Below are positions 51,921 to 55,720 of a DNA stretch of 55,720 bases, piece by piece. The stretch lies in assembly GCF_000003605.2 (NCBI RefSeq), contig NW_003107899.1, positions 1 to 55,720 of the forward strand, read 5' to 3'. The position numbers and the translations under genes were made by a program. The notes below the pieces were generated by a model that was given only the letters and a program-made list of their open reading frames with translations, was not told the origin of the DNA and ran no database searches. The stretch comes from Saccoglossus kowalevskii. Taxonomy: Eukaryota; Hemichordata; Enteropneusta; Harrimaniidae. How positions within the stretch are numbered: position 1 is the stretch's first letter; each line of letters opens with the position of its first letter.

Positions 51921-54630
51921 GCAAAGCACATGTAATGTTTGGGTTAGGACGGCAAAGCACATGTAATGCTTTGGTTAGGACGGCAAAGTACATGTAATGC
52001 ATTGGTTAGGACGGCAAAGCATATGTAATGCTTTGGTTAAGACGGCAAAGCACATGTAATGCTTTGGTTATGACTGCAAAGCACATTAAATGCATTGGTT
52101 AGGACGACAAAACACATGGAATGCTTTGGTTAGAACGGCAATACACATGTAATGCTTTGGTTAGGACTGCAAAGCACATGTAATGCTTTGGTTATGACAG
52201 CGAAGCACATGTAATGCTTTGGTTAGGACGACACAGCACATGTAATGCTGTGGTTAGGACGGTAAAGCACATGTAATGCCTTGGTTATGACTGAAAAGCA
52301 CATGGAATGCTTTGGTTAGGACGGCAAAGCACATGGAATGCTTTGGTTAGGACGGCAAAGCACATGGAATGCTTTGGTTAGGACGGCAAAGAACATGTAA
52401 TGCTTTGGTTAGGACGGCAACGCACGTGGAATGCTTTGGTTAGAACGGCAAAGCACATGAAATGTTTTCATTAGGACGGCAAAGCACATGTAATGCTTTG
52501 GTTAGGACGGCAAAGCACATGTAATGCTTTGGTTATGACGGCAAAGCACATGTAATGCTTTGGTTATGACGGCAAAGCACATGTAATGCTTTCGTTAGGA
52601 CGGCAATGCACATGTATTGCTTTGGTTAGGACGGCAAAGCACATGTAATGCTTTGGGTAGGACGGCAAAGCACATGTAATGCTTTGGTTAGGACGGCAAA
52701 GCACATGTAATGCTTTGGTTAGGACGGCAAAGCACATGTAATGATTTGGTTATGACTGCAAAGCACATGTAATGCATTGGTTACGACGACAAAACACATG
52801 GAATGCTTTGGTTAGACGGTAATACACATGTAATGCTTTGGTTAGACGGCAAAGCACATGTAATGCTTTGGTTATGACGGCAAAGCTCATGTAATGCTTT
52901 GGTTAGGACGACACAGCACATGTAATGTTGTGGTTAGGACGGCAAAGCACATGTAATGCTTTGGTTAGAACGGCAAAGCACATGAAATGTTTTGGTTAGG
53001 ACGGCAAAGCACATGTAATGCTTTGGTTTGGATGGCAAAGCACATGGAATACTTTGGTTAGGACGGCAATGCACATGTAATGTTTTGGTTAGGACGGCAA
53101 AGCACATGTAATGATTTTGTTTTGACTTCAAAGCACATTTAATGCATTGGTTAGGACGACAAAACACATGGAATGCTTTGGTTAGGACGGCAATACACAT
53201 GTAATGCTTTGGTTAGGACGGCAAAGCACATGTAATGCTTTGGTTATGACGGCAAAGCACATGTAATGCTTTGGTTAGAACGACACAGCACATGTAATGC
53301 TGTGGTTATGATGGTAAAGCACATGTAATGCTTTGGTTAGGACGGCAAAGCACATGGAATGCTTTGGTTAGGACGGCAAAGCACATGGAATGCTTTGGTT
53401 AGGACGGCAAAGCACATGGAATGCTTTGGTTAGGACGGCAAAGCACAAGGAATGCTTTGGTTAGGACGGCAAAGCACATGTAATGCTTTGGTTAGGACGG
53501 CAAAGCACATGTAATGCTTTGGTTAGGACGGAAAAGCACATGTAATGCTTTGGTTAGGACGGCAAAGCACATATGCTTTGGTTAGGATGGCAAAGCACAT
53601 GTAATGCTTTGGTTAGGACGGCAAAGCAATGTAATGGTTTGGTTAGGACGGCAAAGCACATGGAATGCTTTGGTTAGGACGGCAAAGCACATGGAATGCT
53701 TTGGTTAGGACGGCAAAGCACATGGAATGCTTTGGTTGGGACGGCAAATAACATGTAATGCTTTGGTTAGGACGGCAACGCACGTGGAATGCTTTGGTTT
53801 GGACGGCAAAGCACATGTAATGCTTTGGTTAGAACGGCAAAGCACATGAAATGTTTTGGTTAGGACGGCAAAGCACATGTAATGCTTTGGTTAGGACGGC
53901 AAAGCACATGTAATGCTTTGGTTATGACGGTAAAGCACATGTAATGCTTTGGTTATGACGGCAAAGCACATGTAATGCTTTGGTTATGACGGCAATGCAC
54001 ATGTAATGCTTTGGTTAGGACGACGAAGCACGTGAAATGCTATGGTTAGGACGGCAAAGCACATGTAATGTTTTGGTAAGGACGGCAAAGCACATGGAAT
54101 GCTTTGGTTAGGACGGCAAAGCACATGGAATGCTTTGGTTAGGACGGCAAAGAACATGTAATGCTTTAGTTAGGACGGCAAAGCACATGGAATGCTCTTG
54201 TTAGGACGGCAAAGAACATGTAATGCTTTGGTTAGGACGGCAACGCACGTGGAATGCTTTGGTTAGGACGGCAAAGCACATGTAATGCTTTGGTTAGAAC
54301 GGCAAAGCACATGAAATGTTTTCATTAGGACGGCAAAGCACATGTAATGCTTTGTTTAGGACGGCAAAGCACATGTAATGCTTTGGTTATGACGGCAAAG
54401 CACATGTAATGCTTTGGTTATGACGGCAAAGCACATGTAATGCTTTGGTTATGACGGCAAAGCACATGTAATGCTTTGGTTAGGACGACGAAGCACGTAA
54501 AATGCTATGGTTAGGACGGCAATGCACATGTATTGCTTTGGTTAGGACGGCAAAGCACATGTAATGCTTTGGGTAGGACGGCAAAGCACATGTAATGCTT
54601 TGGTTAGGACGGCAAAGCACATGTATTGCT
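51920..54630. repeat. Type A block
   Basis: The first kilobase copies about 10,250-11,300, including the rare TGACTGAAAAGC (52,288) and TTTTCATTAGG units. From 52,908 the order copies about 46,220-47,520 at an offset of 6,688 bp, including GATTTTGTTTTGAC (53,113), GCACAAGG, a 28-bp unit (53,569) and AAGCAATGTAATGG. Two neighbouring units near 52,815 and 52,845 each lack one G (GGTTAGACGG). Confidence 0.75.
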
Positions 54631-55180
54631 TTGGTAGGACGACAAAGCACGTGAAATGCTATGGTTAGGACGGCTAAGCACATGTATGCTTTGGTTAGGA
54701 CTGCAAAGCACATGTAATGCTTTGGTTAGGACGGCGAAGCACATGTAATGTTTTGGTTAGGACGGCAAAGCACATGTAATGCTTTGGTTAGGACGGCAAA
54801 GCACATGTAATGCTTTGGTTAGGACGACGAAGCACATGTAATGCTATGGGTAGGACGGTAATGCACATGTAATGCTTTGGTTAGGACGGCAAAGCACATG
54901 TAATGCTTTGGTTAGGACGGCAAAGCACATGTAATGCTTTGGTTAGGACGGCAAAGCACATGTAATGCTTTGGTTAGGACGGCAAAGCACATGTAATGCT
55001 TTGGTTAGGACGGCAAAGCACATGTAATGCTTTGGTTAGGACGGCAAAGCACATGTAATGCTTTGGTTATGACGGCAAAGCACATATAATGCTATGGTTA
55101 GGACGACAAAGCACATGTAATGCTATGGTTAGGACGGCAAAGCACATGTAATGCTTTGGTTAGGACGGCAAAGCACATGT
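54630..55180. repeat. Near-consensus tract with perfect monomer run
   Basis: After a few irregular units (GGTAGGACGAC near 54,634 and CATGTATGC near 54,682), units become almost pure consensus. From 54,863 to 55,069 there are about 6.7 consecutive perfect copies, the longest identical run I noticed. This suits either very recent local amplification or a homogenised core. Confidence 0.8.
54904..54934 (+). repeat. Reference monomer with two alternating hairpin arms
   Basis: This unit matches the consensus exactly and is given as the type copy. Left arm TGCTTTG is 54,904-54,910 and spacer GTTAGGACGG is 54,911-54,920. Right arm CAAAGCA is 54,921-54,927 and spacer CATGTAA is 54,928-54,934, followed by the next left arm. 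The two arms are perfect reverse complements. Each can pair across a 10-base loop inside the unit or across a 7-base loop with the next unit. ACATGT overlapping the second spacer is itself a palindrome. Confidence 0.9.
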
Positions 55181-55720
55181 AATGCTTTGGTTAGGACTGC
55201 AAAGCACATGTAATACTTTGGTTATGACGGCGAAGCACATGTAATGCTTTGGTTAGGACGGCAAAGCACATGTAGTGATTTGGTTATGACTGCAAAGCAC
55301 ATGTAATGCATTGGTTAGGACGACAAAACACATGGAATGCTTTGGTTAGGACGGTAATACACATGTAATGCTTTGGTTAGGACGGCAAATCACATGTAAT
55401 GCTTTGGTTATGACGGCAAAGCACATGTAATGCTATGGTTAGGACGACACAGCACATGTAATGTTGTGGTTAGAACGGCAAAGCACATGAAATGTTTTGG
55501 ATGGGACGGCAAAGCACATGTAATGCTTTGGTTAGGTAGGCAAAGTACATGTAATGCATTGGTTAGGACGGCAAAGCGTATGTAATGCTTTGGTTAAGAC
55601 GGCAAAGCACATGTAATGCTTTGGTTAGGACGGCAAAGCACATGTAATGTTTTGGTTATGACGGCAAAGCACATGTAATGCTTTGGTTATGACGGCAAAG
55701 CACATGTAATGCTTTGATGA
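55180..55720. repeat. Type A block at the right end
   Basis: The order GGACTGCAAAGC, TAATACTTTGG, GACGGCGAAGC, GTAGTGATTTGG matches about 6,920-7,010. It then continues like about 7,380-7,790 and 44,640-45,060 (GGCAAATCACATG, TATGG, the CACAG hairpin, GGATGGGACGG, GGTAGGC, AAAGTACATG, AAGCGTATG). The 341-bp tandem duplication present in those copies is reduced to one unit here. The array appears to continue past the window, except that the last four bases (ATGA) depart from consensus. Confidence 0.75.

Larger units (their letters stand above)
1..55720. repeat. 31-bp tandem satellite array, about 1,800 monomers
   Basis: A 31-bp unit repeats from end to end with no unique DNA between units. 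In order it reads: arm TGCTTTG, spacer GTTAGGACGG, arm CAAAGCA, spacer CATGTAA. Every unit I read is in the same orientation. Most differ from consensus by one to four substitutions. One-base indels are uncommon except in a few patches. The consensus holds 14 G/C of 31 and a single CpG (gaCGgc). A 31-bp period is close to three helical turns, so successive units should present the same face of the helix (inference). The size and layered organisation are typical of eukaryotic satellite DNA; centromeric, pericentromeric or subtelomeric origin cannot be told apart here. No known satellite name is assigned. Confidence 0.98.

Noticed and set aside
12704-54713. Many small minus-strand open reading frames of 65-122 codons and one plus-strand frame at 31,218-31,463
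   Set aside because: All are translations of the 31-bp repeat with a 31-residue period. Their length follows from where variant units remove the single recurring stop. No start context, codon bias or domain supports a gene.
1-55720. CRISPR array
   Set aside because: The 31-bp period resembles a CRISPR repeat length, but the units abut directly with no unique spacers, leader or cas genes.
1-55720. Telomeric repeat
   Set aside because: TTAGG occurs once per unit within GGTTAGGAC, but never as tandem TTAGG or TTAGGG. It is a chance part of the monomer.
1-55720. Inverted segments within the array
   Set aside because: I read all units in the same orientation. Apparent inverted matches come from the TGCTTTG/CAAAGCA arms inside every monomer.
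1-55720. G-quadruplex array
   Set aside because: Each unit has only three GG pairs close together (GGTTAGGACGG), and the next lies about 20 bases on. Runs of three or more G are rare.

Overview
The whole 55,720-base window is one uninterrupted satellite DNA array. A 31-bp monomer is repeated head to tail about 1,800 times (55,720/31 is roughly 1,797), all in one orientation. I see no gene, RNA gene, transposon, insertion sequence, CRISPR array, origin, promoter or terminator. The array length, the layered higher-order repeats (HORs) and the lack of unique sequence point to heterochromatin (pericentromeric, subtelomeric or sex/B-chromosome) of a eukaryote. I do not recognise the satellite and cannot name the host. 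The consensus is about 45% GC with one CpG per unit.

The monomer has an internal design. A 7-base arm TGCTTTG, a 10-base spacer GTTAGGACGG, the reverse-complement arm CAAAGCA and a 7-base spacer CATGTAA add up to 31. Every arm can therefore pair with a neighbour on either side.

Variant monomers define two families. Type A carries CACGTG, CACAG-CTGTG, TGTATTGC and GACTGC variants. It fills roughly 1-9,180, 10,080-12,060, 17,880-20,130, 20,560-21,320, 31,660-35,980, 38,850-40,330, 40,680-50,470, 51,920-54,630 and 55,180-55,720. Type B carries GCACAAG, GCACTTG, AACATATGG, GGGGTGG and GGTAAGG variants. It fills roughly 12,060-17,880, 21,320-31,340, 36,320-38,850 and 50,470-51,920, with shorter B-like inserts near 20,130 and 40,330. 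Near-consensus or mixed stretches lie at 9,180-10,080, 31,340-31,660 and 54,630-55,180. Block edges are approximate because they were read from marker variants, not from an alignment.

Type B is clearest as a 1,861-bp HOR made of a 930/931-bp pair. Type A shows repeats of about 2.2-2.7 kb that differ by whole monomers, with shorter 341-, 961- and 1,023-bp tandem duplications inside. Near-identical segments recur at offsets of 2,293, 15,570, 30,959, 35,027, 37,258 and about 41,687 bp. Several short patches rich in one-base indels could be mis-assembly or decayed units. The small minus-strand open frames are by-products of the repeat and are not annotated as genes.
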